Counted from the stretch's first letter, positions 8,480 to 17,948 are shown. The stretch: DNA of 64,000 nucleotides from Muribaculaceae bacterium (GCA_029055345.1 JAIDDJ010000023.1:29353-93352), one strand, 5' to 3'. Notes: generated by a model not told the origin, from the letters alone. Made by a program: numbers and translations.

Positions 8480-9883
8480 TTATTTTTTAAGCAGAATACC
8501 CTCTTTCTGAAGGCGGGAAAGTACGAAACCGAGGACACCGTGAACGAATTGGCCGCTCTTTGCAGTGGAATAACTTTTAGCGAGCTCGATATATTCATTT
8601 ACCGATACTTTCAGCGGAATTTTCGGGAAATTCAGGATTTCAGCCAAAGCCGTTTCAAGAACAACAATATCCATGAATGCTATTCTGTCCTTATCCCAGT
8701 TTCCACCCTCAAGCGCCTCATCTATATATCGGCGGTATGTGTCTTTGTTGCGATACACGAACCGAATAAGTTCTGCACCGAAACGGGCATCCTCTTCATC
8801 CTTGAATTTGTCAAGGACAGCCGTCGAATCATCACCATCGGCGATACGCCTGAAAGATTTCAATACAAAAGTAGAAATATTGTCGAGGTCGTCATTCCAG
8901 AATACCGAGCTTTCCTCAAGCGCTTCAAGAAAGGCTGTATTGTCAAGAATGACTGATTTGAGAAGTTTTCTCCATAGTTCGGCATCCGAATGAATATCAG
9001 TAGCGGGGAGCTCCATATACTCGCGGTAAGCTTCCGATTCCTTTATAGCCTTGAGGAGTCCGCGTGCAAGAATCGGGTCTTCGGTAACCCAAGAAAACTT
9101 TGCCTTTTCGACATAGGCCCGAATTAACGGATTCTGACGGAGAAGCGCCACCATTCTGTTCTCAACGAAGCGCATATCAGGATTTATATCGGCTTCGCTG
9201 CGCAAATGCTTATGGCGGTTGTCATCAAGAATTCTGTCTTCGAGATCTGTAAGGTCAATCGGCAGGGTCAGAAGACGCAGGTAAAGTTCTCTGGCTTTAT
9301 CAAGACTGACATCAAGTGCCTTTATCACTTCACTGACATTATCCTGAGAACCCATGAAATTGACAAACGTGGTTTGCATCATATCCTTCATTCTTTCCAC
9401 ACCTTTGGGAGAAAAATTAGGTATGTTGGAAACGGCCGCATTGAGTTCAGGCGATGAAAGGAATATAGTGTTGAAAATATCGCGCCATAGACCCACTCCA
9501 CCATCAGGAGACTCTTTGGAACGATCCTTCATAAACAATTTGAATACACCTGATTCCTCAACGCGTTCAGCCATTGGCTTAACAAGGACATCGAACACGA
9601 AACCTGTCTCATCAGCAGCTTTAAGTCGCTGGGAAAAGTCCTCACAAAGCAGAAGGCGCGAAATGAATCGCGTATCAGCGAGGGGGAAATCTCCCTTTCG
9701 GCGTTCGATTGACCGCGCCACCTTGACCATAAGGACAAGCATATCAAGGTAAAGCGAATATGCGAATCGCTTTTCCTTGGTAGGTGCCGAAGGAGAGCTT
9801 TCCAGCCGGAACTGCTTCTCCACGAGAAGGAATGAATACAGAATCTGTATTACCTTAATTCTAATAAGTATGCGATTTATCAT
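8480..9883 (-). CDS. nusB: NusB-family transcription antitermination protein, long form
   Basis: NusB with NusE/S10 binds boxA in rRNA leaders for antitermination. The C-terminal about 100 residues carry the NusB signature (KIPLKVSVNEYIELAKSYS and GQFVHGVLGFVLSRL). The protein is 467 residues, far longer than classical NusB (about 140) and longer than the roughly 300-residue Bacteroides form I remember. The N-terminus INRILIRIKVIQILYSFL resembles NusB helix 1, so the roughly 330 intervening residues are a large helical insertion or duplicated bundle. Start at 9883 is supported by a promoter about 20 bp upstream. First gene of its operon. Confidence 0.9.
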   Translation of the reverse strand: MINRILIRIKVIQILYSFLLVEKQFRLESSPSAPTKEKRFAYSLYLDMLVLMVKVARSIERRKGDFPLADTRFISRLLLCEDFSQRLKAADETGFVFDVLVKPMAERVEESGVFKLFMKDRSKESPDGGVGLWRDIFNTIFLSSPELNAAVSNIPNFSPKGVERMKDMMQTTFVNFMGSQDNVSEVIKALDVSLDKARELYLRLLTLPIDLTDLEDRILDDNRHKHLRSEADINPDMRFVENRMVALLRQNPLIRAYVEKAKFSWVTEDPILARGLLKAIKESEAYREYMELPATDIHSDAELWRKLLKSVILDNTAFLEALEESSVFWNDDLDNISTFVLKSFRRIADGDDSTAVLDKFKDEEDARFGAELIRFVYRNKDTYRRYIDEALEGGNWDKDRIAFMDIVVLETALAEILNFPKIPLKVSVNEYIELAKSYSTAKSGQFVHGVLGFVLSRLQKEGILLKK

Positions 9884-9906
9884 AACTCTTTATGATGTTC
9901 TGAGTG

Positions 9907-9938
9907 CAAATTTACATTATTCCTGCGATATTGCCAAA
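9907..9938 (-). promoter_or_regulatory. predicted promoter of the nusB operon
   Basis: Minus strand TTTG, 20-base spacer, TAAATTTG (perfect TAnnTTTG). It overlaps the last codons and stop of rlmB, so nusB transcription likely starts at the end of the preceding gene, with a leader under 20 bases. Confidence 0.65.
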
Positions 9939-10690
9939 TCGGAATCAGCCTTCAACCTCTGACGGACCACTTCATAAGCCATAATTCCCGCAGCCACGGA
10001 AACATTGAGCGAACCGATGTTCCCCGACATCGGAATAGCTGCGAGTTCATCGCAAAGCCTGAGCACTTCATCGGAAATGCCTACATCCTCACTGCCCATA
10101 ACTATGGCAACCGGAACGGTAAAGTCGAGAGAAGAATAATTGCTTGCTGCCTTTTCAGAGGCAGCCACGACTTTAACCCCGGAATCCTTCAGCATTCTGA
10201 CAGCCGTTACAATATCGCGTTCGCGACATACGGGCACATAGAAAAGACCTCCGGCAGACGTCTTGACAGCATCCGGAGTAACTGATACGCTGTTTCGCTC
10301 AGGAATAACTATGCCATCGGCACCGGCACAATCGGCCGTGCGGCCTATCGCGCCGAAATTTCTTGTATCCGTTATGCCATCAAGCACAAGCAGGAACGGA
10401 TTCTTCCCCTCCTCGAAAAGTGAAGGGAGCAGATTATCGAGATGATGATATGTCACAGGAGAAATCAAAGCGATTACACCCTGATGATTTTTCATCGTGA
10501 TACGGTTGAGCTTTTCGAGCGGCACGCGTTGAGTAAGGATTCCATACTCCTTGATTTTTGCGAAAAGTTCACGCGCGAGGTCTCCACCAAGATCCTTTCG
10601 GAGAAGCACCTTATCAATGCTCTTTCCGGCATCTATAGCTTCAATGACGGCTCTAATACCGAATATATAATCAGAATTTGACTGTTTCAT
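9917..10690 (-). CDS. rlmB: 23S rRNA (guanosine-2'-O-)-methyltransferase, RlmB/TrmH family
   Basis: SPOUT-fold SAM-dependent 2'-O-ribose methyltransferase; E. coli RlmB modifies G2251 of 23S rRNA. 257 residues: N-terminal substrate-binding domain beginning DYIFGIRAVIEAI, then the SPOUT core with LDGITDTRNFGAIGRTADC, MGSEDVGIS and IPMSGNIGSLNVSVAAGI, the three family motifs, including the knot. The target base is inferred from family membership. Last gene of the dnaN-to-rlmB run, 24 bp after recN. Confidence 0.93.
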   Translation of the reverse strand: MKQSNSDYIFGIRAVIEAIDAGKSIDKVLLRKDLGGDLARELFAKIKEYGILTQRVPLEKLNRITMKNHQGVIALISPVTYHHLDNLLPSLFEEGKNPFLLVLDGITDTRNFGAIGRTADCAGADGIVIPERNSVSVTPDAVKTSAGGLFYVPVCRERDIVTAVRMLKDSGVKVVAASEKAASNYSSLDFTVPVAIVMGSEDVGISDEVLRLCDELAAIPMSGNIGSLNVSVAAGIMAYEVVRQRLKADSDLAISQE

Positions 10691-10714
10691 AACCGAGTTA
10701 TAATGAAAATAGAA

Positions 10715-12379
10715 TTACGATGGAATGCCAAGTAGAGCCTTTACGGCCGAAAGGGCAGCTTCGGTAACCTCGCTTCCGGAAATCATGGCGGCAAGCTCAA
10801 GGACACGGTCGTTGTCGGACAAGCGTCGGACACGTGTGTAGGTCCGGTTATCGGCATCCGTCTTATAGACCTTAAAATGCCAATCACCCTTAGCCGCCAC
10901 CTGCGGCAAATGGGTAATAACAATCACCTGCATATCAGCGGCAATATCCTTCATCATCGCACCCATCTTGTCGGCGATTTCTCCGGATACCCCCGTATCG
11001 ACCTCATCGAAAATAATGGTAGGAAGATTTATATGCCCGGCAAGAATAGCCTTAAGACTGAGCATCAGACGGGCAATCTCACCACCTGAAGCGATAGCGC
11101 CAACAGGCTTTAGCGCGCCATTCTTATTGAACGAACAAAGGAACTCCACGTCATCAGCTCCGGAAGATGTAAGCTTACGGGAAGTGACCTCGGCCTTGAA
11201 ACTGATATTGGGGAGTCCGAGAGGACGAGCCTTCTCACAAATACGCCGGGAGAAGATTTCTGCCGATTTTTTACGCGATTCAGAAAGGGCCGCGGCAGCA
11301 TCCTTTAAAAGACGAGCTATGCGCATTGCCTCTTTCTCAAGCTCCGGCAAATTGTTATCGCCTTCTGAAGCAGCCTTTATCTGACTTCTGACATCGTCAT
11401 AAAGAGTAACGAGTTCATCGGCATCCGCCACCCTGAATCTTTTTATAGCCTCATAATATAAATTCATGCGGGCCGAGAGACGGGCGAGGGTGGCCGGGTC
11501 TGTATCGATTGATGAATTATAATCATCGACAGTTTCAAAGATATCACGCGCTTCAATAAGAAGGGTACGTAATCTCCCGCAAACGTCATTTGAGACTCCG
11601 GCCTTTTCAGCAATAGCAGCCGCTTCCGACAGCATTGACTGCACTCCCCTCTCCGAGTCTCCGAGGATTCCGCAGAGAAGAGAAAGGCGTTCCTTGACTT
11701 CATCTGCATCCGAAAGAAGTTCGAAGCGATGCTCTATCTCACGGAGTTCACCCTTCTTAGGCTTGAGAGCTTCCAGCTGTTCGAACTGAAAACGGAGGAA
11801 TTCCATATTTTCAGCAGATTTCTCAATATTGCGTCGGCATCGGTCGATCTGATGGCGCACATCGACATAGCTTTTATATAGCTTCTGATATCTTTCTCTC
11901 AAATCCAAATTTCCGGCTATGGCATCAATGATGCGAAGACGTTCGGCAGGGTCATTGATTTTTGCGTTGGCATGTTGGGAATGAATGTCGATAAGTTTAG
12001 GGACAATCTCCCCGAGAGTCTGCAGGGTGACAACCGAATCATTGACAAAGATGCGTGAGCGCCCCGAGGCGGAAATCTCGCGGCGTATCGTCATTTCAGA
12101 AACTCCGTCATCATTTACGAGCCATTCGATATCTTTCAGTTCGAACACCGGTTTGAGGTCCGGGTCGACATCAGTAAACAGAGCTTCGACCACTGATTTT
12201 GAATCGCCGTCTGAAATCACTTTCGTATCGGCTCGGCCACCCATTACAAGCGAAAGTGCCCCGAGCATTATCGATTTACCTGCGCCCGTTTCACCGGTTA
12301 TAATAGTAAGCCCCGGACCGAATTCCAGATCCAGATGCTCGATGAGTGCGTAATTTCTAATTAAAAGATTTTTCAGCAT
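10715..12379 (-). CDS. recN: DNA repair protein RecN
   Basis: SMC-like ATPase that binds DNA ends and promotes double-strand break repair. 554 residues, normal length. The N-terminal ATPase lobe starts MLKNLLIRNYALIEHLDLEF and has Walker A ITGETGAGKSIML. A central coiled-coil region (about residues 150-370) separates it from the C-terminal lobe with GGEIARLMLSLKA (ABC signature) and Walker B IIFDEVDTGVSGEIA. Preceded by the DUF4835 gene (49 bp gap) and followed by rlmB. Its place in the same run as dnaN groups DNA maintenance functions. Confidence 0.97.
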   Translation of the reverse strand: MLKNLLIRNYALIEHLDLEFGPGLTIITGETGAGKSIMLGALSLVMGGRADTKVISDGDSKSVVEALFTDVDPDLKPVFELKDIEWLVNDDGVSEMTIRREISASGRSRIFVNDSVVTLQTLGEIVPKLIDIHSQHANAKINDPAERLRIIDAIAGNLDLRERYQKLYKSYVDVRHQIDRCRRNIEKSAENMEFLRFQFEQLEALKPKKGELREIEHRFELLSDADEVKERLSLLCGILGDSERGVQSMLSEAAAIAEKAGVSNDVCGRLRTLLIEARDIFETVDDYNSSIDTDPATLARLSARMNLYYEAIKRFRVADADELVTLYDDVRSQIKAASEGDNNLPELEKEAMRIARLLKDAAAALSESRKKSAEIFSRRICEKARPLGLPNISFKAEVTSRKLTSSGADDVEFLCSFNKNGALKPVGAIASGGEIARLMLSLKAILAGHINLPTIIFDEVDTGVSGEIADKMGAMMKDIAADMQVIVITHLPQVAAKGDWHFKVYKTDADNRTYTRVRRLSDNDRVLELAAMISGSEVTEAALSAVKALLGIPS

Positions 12380-12428
12380 AATTAATACATCACATCCAAT
12401 ATCGAAACGGCCACGAGGGTGAAAAAGA

Positions 12429-13340
12429 TTATCTCTGCTCTGGATTCTTTATTTTGTTAAGGCGGTCAGACTCCGTGGGGTAGACAGGCTGCAGGAGATC
12501 GTAAACATCTTTCCTCTCGTTATCCGGAGCTTTCGAATAAACATTGACAAGTTCATCCAACTTGGAATCCCTGAATATCGAAAGAGCCACCGACATCGGG
12601 GCATTGTCGAACACTTTTTTGACTTCCTTTAAAGATTCCGTGATTATACCTCTCCCCTTGTCAGGACTCGTCACCATCTCATCAAGCCCTTTGCGATGAT
12701 AATTATAAAGCAGATCCCGGATCCCGGAAGTATTTCCATCAGTGTAAGAGTTAAGGACAGCAGCCCGGTTTTTCGTATCTTCAAAAGTGCGCCATCCTAT
12801 CTCGCCGCTCGATTGCTGCATCTGAACGATGCTCTGGGCGCGCTCGAAGAATCGTTCCCCACCTCTTGGAGAAAAGGAATCGAAATCAAGGGCAAGAAAA
12901 AGATTTGCATAGAAATCGAGAATCGCCGTGAGATTGTTTTCCGGCTGAGTCTCGTTATAAGTCAGCGGATCGCCGTCACGATAGTCGAATTCAACCTTGT
13001 TGTCCTTAAAATTGAAGAGCGTGGTGGTATAAGTGGAATTATAGACCGGCCTTATTAGCTGCAGCTGGAGATCGCCTTTTACGCGGTCGTTGGTATACTC
13101 GTTGACGGTTAGATAAACATTGCATTCAATCTTCTCATTGGGAGAGAAAGTAGCATCGGAGAATTTGGTTTCATTCATATACGTGTTCATCTGTTCTTTG
13201 AGAGATTCAAACACGCTTCGGTTCGTACCCTCGATTTTCTGAGAGTTAACCTCCACCGTGGCGCGGAACTCCTGAGCAGAAACACCGGCGACACAGCAAG
13301 CCCAAAACACACCGACAGCTATCGCAACTAATCTATTCAT
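12429..13340 (-). CDS. DUF4835 family secreted protein
   Basis: Bacteroidetes-specific protein of 303 residues with a signal peptide (MNRLVAIAVGVFWACCVAGVSAQ) and the DUF4835 pattern EFRATVEVNSQKIEGTNRSV near the mature N-terminus. Function unknown. It sits directly after coaBC (stop and start adjacent) and before recN, an arrangement I recall as conserved in the phylum. The lack of a lipobox cysteine at the cleavage site suggests a soluble periplasmic or secreted protein. Confidence 0.9.
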   Translation of the reverse strand: MNRLVAIAVGVFWACCVAGVSAQEFRATVEVNSQKIEGTNRSVFESLKEQMNTYMNETKFSDATFSPNEKIECNVYLTVNEYTNDRVKGDLQLQLIRPVYNSTYTTTLFNFKDNKVEFDYRDGDPLTYNETQPENNLTAILDFYANLFLALDFDSFSPRGGERFFERAQSIVQMQQSSGEIGWRTFEDTKNRAAVLNSYTDGNTSGIRDLLYNYHRKGLDEMVTSPDKGRGIITESLKEVKKVFDNAPMSVALSIFRDSKLDELVNVYSKAPDNERKDVYDLLQPVYPTESDRLNKIKNPEQR

Positions 13341-14564
13341 CTATTTTCCCTTGTTCAATTCAAGAATAATCCTGTCGACAACATCAGAAGCCACATCAGT
13401 CTTAGACTTCAACGGGAAAGACACTGTATCATCGGCAGTGACAATGGTAATTTTATTTGTATCGCATTGGAATCCCGCTCCCTGATCGCGAAGGGAGTTC
13501 AGGACAATCATGTCGAGATTCTTTTTAACGAGTTTCTCCTGAGCGTTCTCCAGCTCATTGTCAGTCTCGAGAGCAAACCCGACAAAAAACTGATTCTTCC
13601 TTTTGCCACGGCCGCACTCTGCGGCTATATCCGGATTCTTTACGAGCTTTATTACAGGCTCTTGCTGCTTTTCGCGCTTTATTTTTGACTCCCGACAAAC
13701 TTCTGGGCGATAGTCAGCCACGGCAGCAGCAAATATTGCAATATCAGCCGACTGCACAAAACTGCGGGTGGTCTCATACATTTCAAGCGCTGAAGTCACG
13801 TCAAACCGTTCAATATCAGGGTTGGGAGTAGGCAGAGCCACCGGACCGCAGACGAGTGTCACATCGGCACCGCGACGCGCACATTCACGAGCTATTTCAA
13901 ACCCCATTTTCCCGCTGGAATAATTACCTATAAACCTAACCGGGTCAATTTTTTCATGAGTCGGGCCGGCGGTAACTATCACTTTCTTGCCGTTAAGTGC
14001 AGGAGGAACAGCGGGATGGAGAGTGTCAAAATAGGATTCGATAGCTTTCAAAATATTCTGAGGCTCCTCCATGCGACCTTTCCCGACAAGATGGGAGGCA
14101 AGTTCGCCGGCAGCAGGCGAAATAATCTCAACACCATCTGCAACCAGCGTAGCGATATTGCGGCGGGTCGATGGATGAGCCCACATATCGAGGTCCATAG
14201 CCGGAGCCACCATCACGTGAGCCTTGGTGGAAAGATAGGAAGTGACAAGCATATTATCGGCAACCCCGTTGGCCATCTTTGCAATTGTGGAGGCAGTGGC
14301 AGGGGCTATTATCATCAGGTCGGCCCACAAACCGAGGTCGACATGGCTATGCCATTCGCCCGTATTTGCAGTGAAGAACTCACTTATCGCAGGCTTACCA
14401 CTCAGGGAAGAAAGAGTGACAGGCGTAATGAATTCCTTTCCATTGGGGGTTATTACCACTTGGACTTCAGCTCCGGCCTTCACGAGAAGGCGCAGAAGGA
14501 AGACCGACTTATAAGCGGCAATTCCTCCACTGATACCCAATACTATATGCTTTCCTTTCAACAT
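13341..14564 (-). CDS. coaBC: bifunctional phosphopantothenoylcysteine decarboxylase / phosphopantothenate-cysteine ligase
   Basis: Two consecutive steps of CoA synthesis in one protein of 407 residues. The N-terminal flavin-dependent CoaC half shows GISGGIAAYKS, the active-site histidine context GEWHSHVDLGLWAD and APAMDLDMW. The C-terminal CoaB half shows VTAGPTHEKIDPVRFIGNYS and KNPDI. The loop that carries a cysteine in E. coli CoaC reads ELASHLVGKGRMEEP here and has no cysteine at that place; this may be lineage variation rather than inactivation. Same-strand run downstream of dnaN and the exonuclease. Confidence 0.96.
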   Translation of the reverse strand: MLKGKHIVLGISGGIAAYKSVFLLRLLVKAGAEVQVVITPNGKEFITPVTLSSLSGKPAISEFFTANTGEWHSHVDLGLWADLMIIAPATASTIAKMANGVADNMLVTSYLSTKAHVMVAPAMDLDMWAHPSTRRNIATLVADGVEIISPAAGELASHLVGKGRMEEPQNILKAIESYFDTLHPAVPPALNGKKVIVTAGPTHEKIDPVRFIGNYSSGKMGFEIARECARRGADVTLVCGPVALPTPNPDIERFDVTSALEMYETTRSFVQSADIAIFAAAVADYRPEVCRESKIKREKQQEPVIKLVKNPDIAAECGRGKRKNQFFVGFALETDNELENAQEKLVKKNLDMIVLNSLRDQGAGFQCDTNKITIVTADDTVSFPLKSKTDVASDVVDRIILELNKGK

Positions 14565-14597
14565 AGCTTTACTAATAAGGTGGAAGTCTCACCGATA

Positions 14598-15374
14598 TCA
14601 ATACTTTTTAGGAGGATATACCTCAAAATATAATACAGTCAGGACATCCTTGGTGTTCTTTGGGAAATCCCCTTGCATCATCCAGCTATAGAATGAGCGT
14701 TCGGAACGGAACACATCCTTTACCGGCTTGCCCTTATGTTTTCCGAAATTGAAAACCGGCACATCGTTATCGTCAAGAACGATTCTGGCGGCGAGGTCGA
14801 GACCCCTACCTGACCGGGAAAAGTCAGCGAGTTTGGGGATATCGTTCTCCAACTCCGGATAGCGGTCAAGCTGAGCCTTAAGCACCTCGTAGGTTGCTCT
14901 TGTATCGGCATTCGCGGAATGGGCCTCCTCGAGATTTTTTCCACAATAAAACTTATAGGCGGCAATAAGTGTCCTTTGCTCCATCTTATGGAAGATGTTC
15001 TGGACATCCACGAAATGGCGTCCGGCTATGCGGAAATTTCTTCCCACCCTGCCGAATTCCTCCACGAGCAGAGGCACGTCAAACTTATTGCTGTTATAGC
15101 CGGCGATATCTGCCTGATCGAAGACTTCCTCAATGCGAGGGGCAATCTGCGCGAAAGTCGGTTTGTCGGCCACCATCGCATCAGTGATATGATGGACCGC
15201 GGTACTGGCCGGAGGGATTGGAATTCCGGGATTGACCCTGAGCGTATCGGATTCTTCCGTACCGTCGGGATATACCTTAATAAAACTTATTTCTACGATT
15301 CGGTCACGGGTTATGCTTGTCCCCGTGGTCTCGAGATCAAAAAAAACCAGCGGACGGGATAAATTCAGTTTCAT
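14598..15374 (-). CDS. DnaQ-like 3'-5' exonuclease
   Basis: RNase T/DEDD-type exonuclease of 258 residues. ExoI motif FFDLETTGTS (residues about 11-20), HHITDAMVADKPTF, ExoII-like GYNSNKFDVPLLVEEF, and ExoIII region AHSANADTRATYEVL; all acidic metal ligands appear present. The C-terminal part has FNFGKHKGKPVKDV followed by a short SFYSWMMQGDF motif, as in several Bacteroidetes proofreading-like exonucleases. The start overlaps the dnaN stop by 4 bp, suggesting a functional link to the replication clamp (proofreading or repair); that is inference from context. Confidence 0.92.
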   Translation of the reverse strand: MKLNLSRPLVFFDLETTGTSITRDRIVEISFIKVYPDGTEESDTLRVNPGIPIPPASTAVHHITDAMVADKPTFAQIAPRIEEVFDQADIAGYNSNKFDVPLLVEEFGRVGRNFRIAGRHFVDVQNIFHKMEQRTLIAAYKFYCGKNLEEAHSANADTRATYEVLKAQLDRYPELENDIPKLADFSRSGRGLDLAARIVLDDNDVPVFNFGKHKGKPVKDVFRSERSFYSWMMQGDFPKNTKDVLTVLYFEVYPPKKY

Positions 15375-16492
15375 AACACTTGCATTGGCATCTGGATAGT
15401 GATAAGGCTCTCGCCCTGGCGGGGCTCGATACCCGAATAAATACCCGGACGGGCCGGATCAGAGAGTGAAAGTCGGATAGTATCATCATCCATGTTAGAA
15501 AGGATTTCGACCATGAAGACACCATTGAATCCAATATTCATCTGATTACCCGAATATTCACAGGCCACACGCTCCTCGGCTGATGTGCCGTAATCAAGAT
15601 CCTGAGCCGAGAAGAGCACTTCGGATTCGCTGAGAGAAAGCACTACGAGATTCGATGACTTCGGCGCGAAAAGATTCACGCGACGCAGTGCATTGATAAG
15701 TGATGCCCTGTCGGCTACGAGACTAAAGGGGTTGTTGGCGGGAATCACCCGGTTATAATTCGGATAATTTCCGTTGATGAATACGGAATAAAGAAAGAAA
15801 TCGCCAAATTCGAACATACATCCTCTTGAATCGAAAGAGAGTTTTACGTCTGCATCCTCCTTTGCGATCAGCGAACGCATAATTCCCGCGGTTTTACCGG
15901 GGAGAATGAAAGACGCCTCTACACCGGGAGCTTTCTCCGCATTGACGTATTTAACGAGCTTATGGGTATCGGAGCTGACAAAAGTGACATCGGTCTCGTG
16001 AATGTCCCAGAAAATACCGGTCATAACGGGGCGTGACACTTCATTAGAAACGGCATAAGCGGTGTTGTTCAATCCTTTCAGCACCATTGAAGAGGGAAGG
16101 AGCAATTCGATTTTTTCATCGGAAATCTGACGTGGTTCGGGATAGTCAGCACCGTTAGTGCCCATGAAGTTGAAATGGCCGTTGAGGAAGCCGAGATCAA
16201 TTTCATAGGTTTCTTCATTTATAGAGAAAGTCAAAGGCTGATTAGCGATCTCTTTCGTGATTTCAAGGAGTCTTTTCGCCGGGACCGCGATAATACCATC
16301 CCCTTCGACATCCATAATTGGTACGAAAGCCGTAAGCACGTTCTCTGAGTCGCTGCCGGTTATACTCAGCCGGTCGCCATCAATCCTTAGGAGGAAATTG
16401 TCGAGAATTTTCATCGTGTTCTTGGCATTGATTACTTTGCTGACAGCTTGCAACTGCTGCTGGAATTCCTTGCCTTCAACTACAAATTTCAT
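15371..16492 (-). CDS. dnaN: DNA polymerase III subunit beta (sliding clamp)
   Basis: Ring-shaped processivity clamp of the replicative polymerase. 373 residues with three clamp domains; the N-terminus MKFVVEGKEFQQQLQAVSKV and the C-terminus ending LITIQMPMQVL are typical. No dnaA or gyrB is adjacent, so this is not the classical dnaA-dnaN origin arrangement. First gene of a run reaching rlmB, with a strong consensus promoter 80-110 bp upstream. Confidence 0.97.
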   Translation of the reverse strand: MKFVVEGKEFQQQLQAVSKVINAKNTMKILDNFLLRIDGDRLSITGSDSENVLTAFVPIMDVEGDGIIAVPAKRLLEITKEIANQPLTFSINEETYEIDLGFLNGHFNFMGTNGADYPEPRQISDEKIELLLPSSMVLKGLNNTAYAVSNEVSRPVMTGIFWDIHETDVTFVSSDTHKLVKYVNAEKAPGVEASFILPGKTAGIMRSLIAKEDADVKLSFDSRGCMFEFGDFFLYSVFINGNYPNYNRVIPANNPFSLVADRASLINALRRVNLFAPKSSNLVVLSLSESEVLFSAQDLDYGTSAEERVACEYSGNQMNIGFNGVFMVEILSNMDDDTIRLSLSDPARPGIYSGIEPRQGESLITIQMPMQVL

Positions 16493-16572
16493 TTGAATGT
16501 ATGTATTATATTATTAATCAGAAATATAAAGAATTTGTAAAAATTCAGTTTCAGCTAAATTTCCCTAATCTG

Positions 16573-16603
16573 CAAATATAATGAAAAAAATCGGCATAGC
16601 AAA
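16573..16603 (-). promoter_or_regulatory. predicted promoter of the dnaN operon
   Basis: Minus strand TTTG, exactly 19 bases, TATATTTG: a perfect match to the Bacteroidetes primary-sigma consensus. Leader to dnaN about 75 bases. Confidence 0.72.
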
Positions 16604-16651
16604 AAAATTGTGGAAAAAGGGGTGCAGAAAAGAGGGGTACAGGCGTAGAAA

Positions 16652-16680
16652 AAGGGGCACATCTCAGTGATGTACCCCTT
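16652..16680 (-). terminator. rho-independent terminator of the rpsF-rpsR-rplI operon
   Basis: Minus strand hairpin AAGGGGTACATC / GATGTGCCCCTT (12 bp with one wobble, loop ACTGA), directly followed by TTTTC, about 30 bp after the rplI stop. Confidence 0.85.
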
Positions 16681-16708
16681 TATAATAAGTTTAAAAGAGT
16701 AAGCGGGA

Positions 16709-17158
16709 TTATTCTTCTTCTTCAGCTACAACGTCAAATTCGATGTCAGCTGAAACATCGCGAAGGAATCTAACGATAGCAGTGTAATGACCTAGGTGCT
16801 TAACTGTTTCGAGTTCGATAATCTTGCGATCAACCTGATGACCGAGTTTAGCGAGTTCATCAGCCACGCGGGCAGCGTTTACAGAGCCGTAGATAGCGCC
16901 GTTAGCGGCAGCCTTAGCGGGAATAGTAAGGGTTACGCCCTCGAGAGCTTTAGCGGCAGCCTCTGCATCCTCGTGAATTTTAGCGATTTTATGAGCGCGC
17001 TGCTTCTGGTCTTCTGCGAGACGCTTGAGAGCCGCATCGGAAGCAATGATTGCCAGACCTTGCGGAATGAGGTAATTGCGGCCATAACCACTCTTCACCT
17101 CTACGACATCATCCTTATAACCCAAGCTGGGAATATTTTCTTTAAGAATTACTTTCAT
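16709..17158 (-). CDS. rplI: 50S ribosomal protein L9
   Basis: Large-subunit protein binding 23S rRNA near the base of the L1 stalk. 149 residues. N-terminal globular domain MKVILKENIPSLGYKDDVVEVKSGYGRNYLIPQGLA (only partly quoted motif: GYGRNYLIPQGLA), central helix, and C-terminal domain ending in an acidic EEEE-type tail. Last gene of rpsF-rpsR-rplI, with an intrinsic terminator downstream. Confidence 0.98.
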   Translation of the reverse strand: MKVILKENIPSLGYKDDVVEVKSGYGRNYLIPQGLAIIASDAALKRLAEDQKQRAHKIAKIHEDAEAAAKALEGVTLTIPAKAAANGAIYGSVNAARVADELAKLGHQVDRKIIELETVKHLGHYTAIVRFLRDVSADIEFDVVAEEEE

Positions 17159-17178
17159 TGTGATATGATTTAGAGTGA

Positions 17179-17445
17179 TTATTTCATAAGGTCGGTAACA
17201 TAGGGAAGGAGTGCAAGGTGACGAGCACGTTTCACAGCCTGAGCCACACGACGCTGGAATTTGAGAGAAGTGCCGGTGATGCGGCGGGGAAGAATTTTAC
17301 CCTGCTCGTTGAGGAACTTCTTAAGGAATTCAGGATCCTTGTAGTCGATATACTTAATACCGCTGCGTTTGAAACGGCAGTATTTTTTCTTTTTGGTATC
17401 AACCGTAAGAGGGGTGAGGTAACGGATTTCGTTGTTAGCTGCCAT
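17179..17445 (-). CDS. rpsR: 30S ribosomal protein S18
   Basis: Small-subunit protein that pairs with S6 on the platform of the 30S. 88 residues. Signature [20 protein letters not shown] then [20 protein letters not shown] and [11 protein letters not shown]. Two bp from the rpsF stop and 20 bp before rplI. Confidence 0.98.
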   Translation of the reverse strand: MAANNEIRYLTPLTVDTKKKKYCRFKRSGIKYIDYKDPEFLKKFLNEQGKILPRRITGTSLKFQRRVAQAVKRARHLALLPYVTDLMK

Positions 17446-17447
17446 GA

Positions 17448-17837
17448 TTATGCCTCCTTTGCTTCAGTGGCTTCAGCGTTAGCTTCAGCGGGTTCAACCT
17501 GTGGTTTTTCTGATCTCAGTTTACGACGCTTTTCAGCATAGAGAGCTGCATACTTGTCGAGGCGGAAAGTGAGGAAGCGAATCACGCGTTCGTCACGGCG
17601 GAAGGCAGTCTCAAGACGCTTAACGATAGTCGGTTCGGCTTCAAACTCAAAAAGAGTATAGAATCCTGTCGACTTCTTCTGAATAGGATATGCAAGCTTG
17701 CGCAGACCCCAAAGCTCCTCGTTGATGAGAGTAGCATCGTTCTGCTTGAGCACATCCTTGAATTTTTCTACCGCTTCCTTCATCTGGTCGTCAGACAAAA
17801 CGGGAGTCAAAATGAAAACGGTTTCGTAACGATTCAT
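17448..17837 (-). CDS. rpsF: 30S ribosomal protein S6
   Basis: Small-subunit platform protein, partner of S18. 129 residues. N-terminus [20 protein letters not shown], middle [20 protein letters not shown], then an Ala/Glu-rich tail ([13 protein letters not shown]) longer than in E. coli and of low complexity. First gene of the operon; a consensus promoter lies about 80-110 bp upstream. Many bacteria carry an S6:S18-binding mRNA leader; I could not confirm that structure here. Confidence 0.98.
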   Translation of the reverse strand: MNRYETVFILTPVLSDDQMKEAVEKFKDVLKQNDATLINEELWGLRKLAYPIQKKSTGFYTLFEFEAEPTIVKRLETAFRRDERVIRFLTFRLDKYAALYAEKRRKLRSEKPQVEPAEANAEATEAKEA

Positions 17838-17916
17838 AATTTGAATGTGTTTTGTTAATTAATTTATATTCAGCAACTCAGGAGCAGAAATGAATAGCGC
17901 CTGACTTTTGCGACTG

Positions 17917-17948
17917 CAAAGTTAACAATTTTTTTTGTAATAACCAAA
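17917..17948 (-). promoter_or_regulatory. predicted promoter of the rpsF operon
   Basis: Minus strand TTTG, 20 bases, TAACTTTG (perfect TAnnTTTG). The roughly 73-base leader could hold autoregulation, which was not resolved. Confidence 0.68.

Noticed and set aside
16604-16651. Possible origin or DnaA boxes near dnaN
   Set aside because: No dnaA or gyr genes and no DnaA box cluster is visible; dnaN alone does not mark an origin in this phylum.
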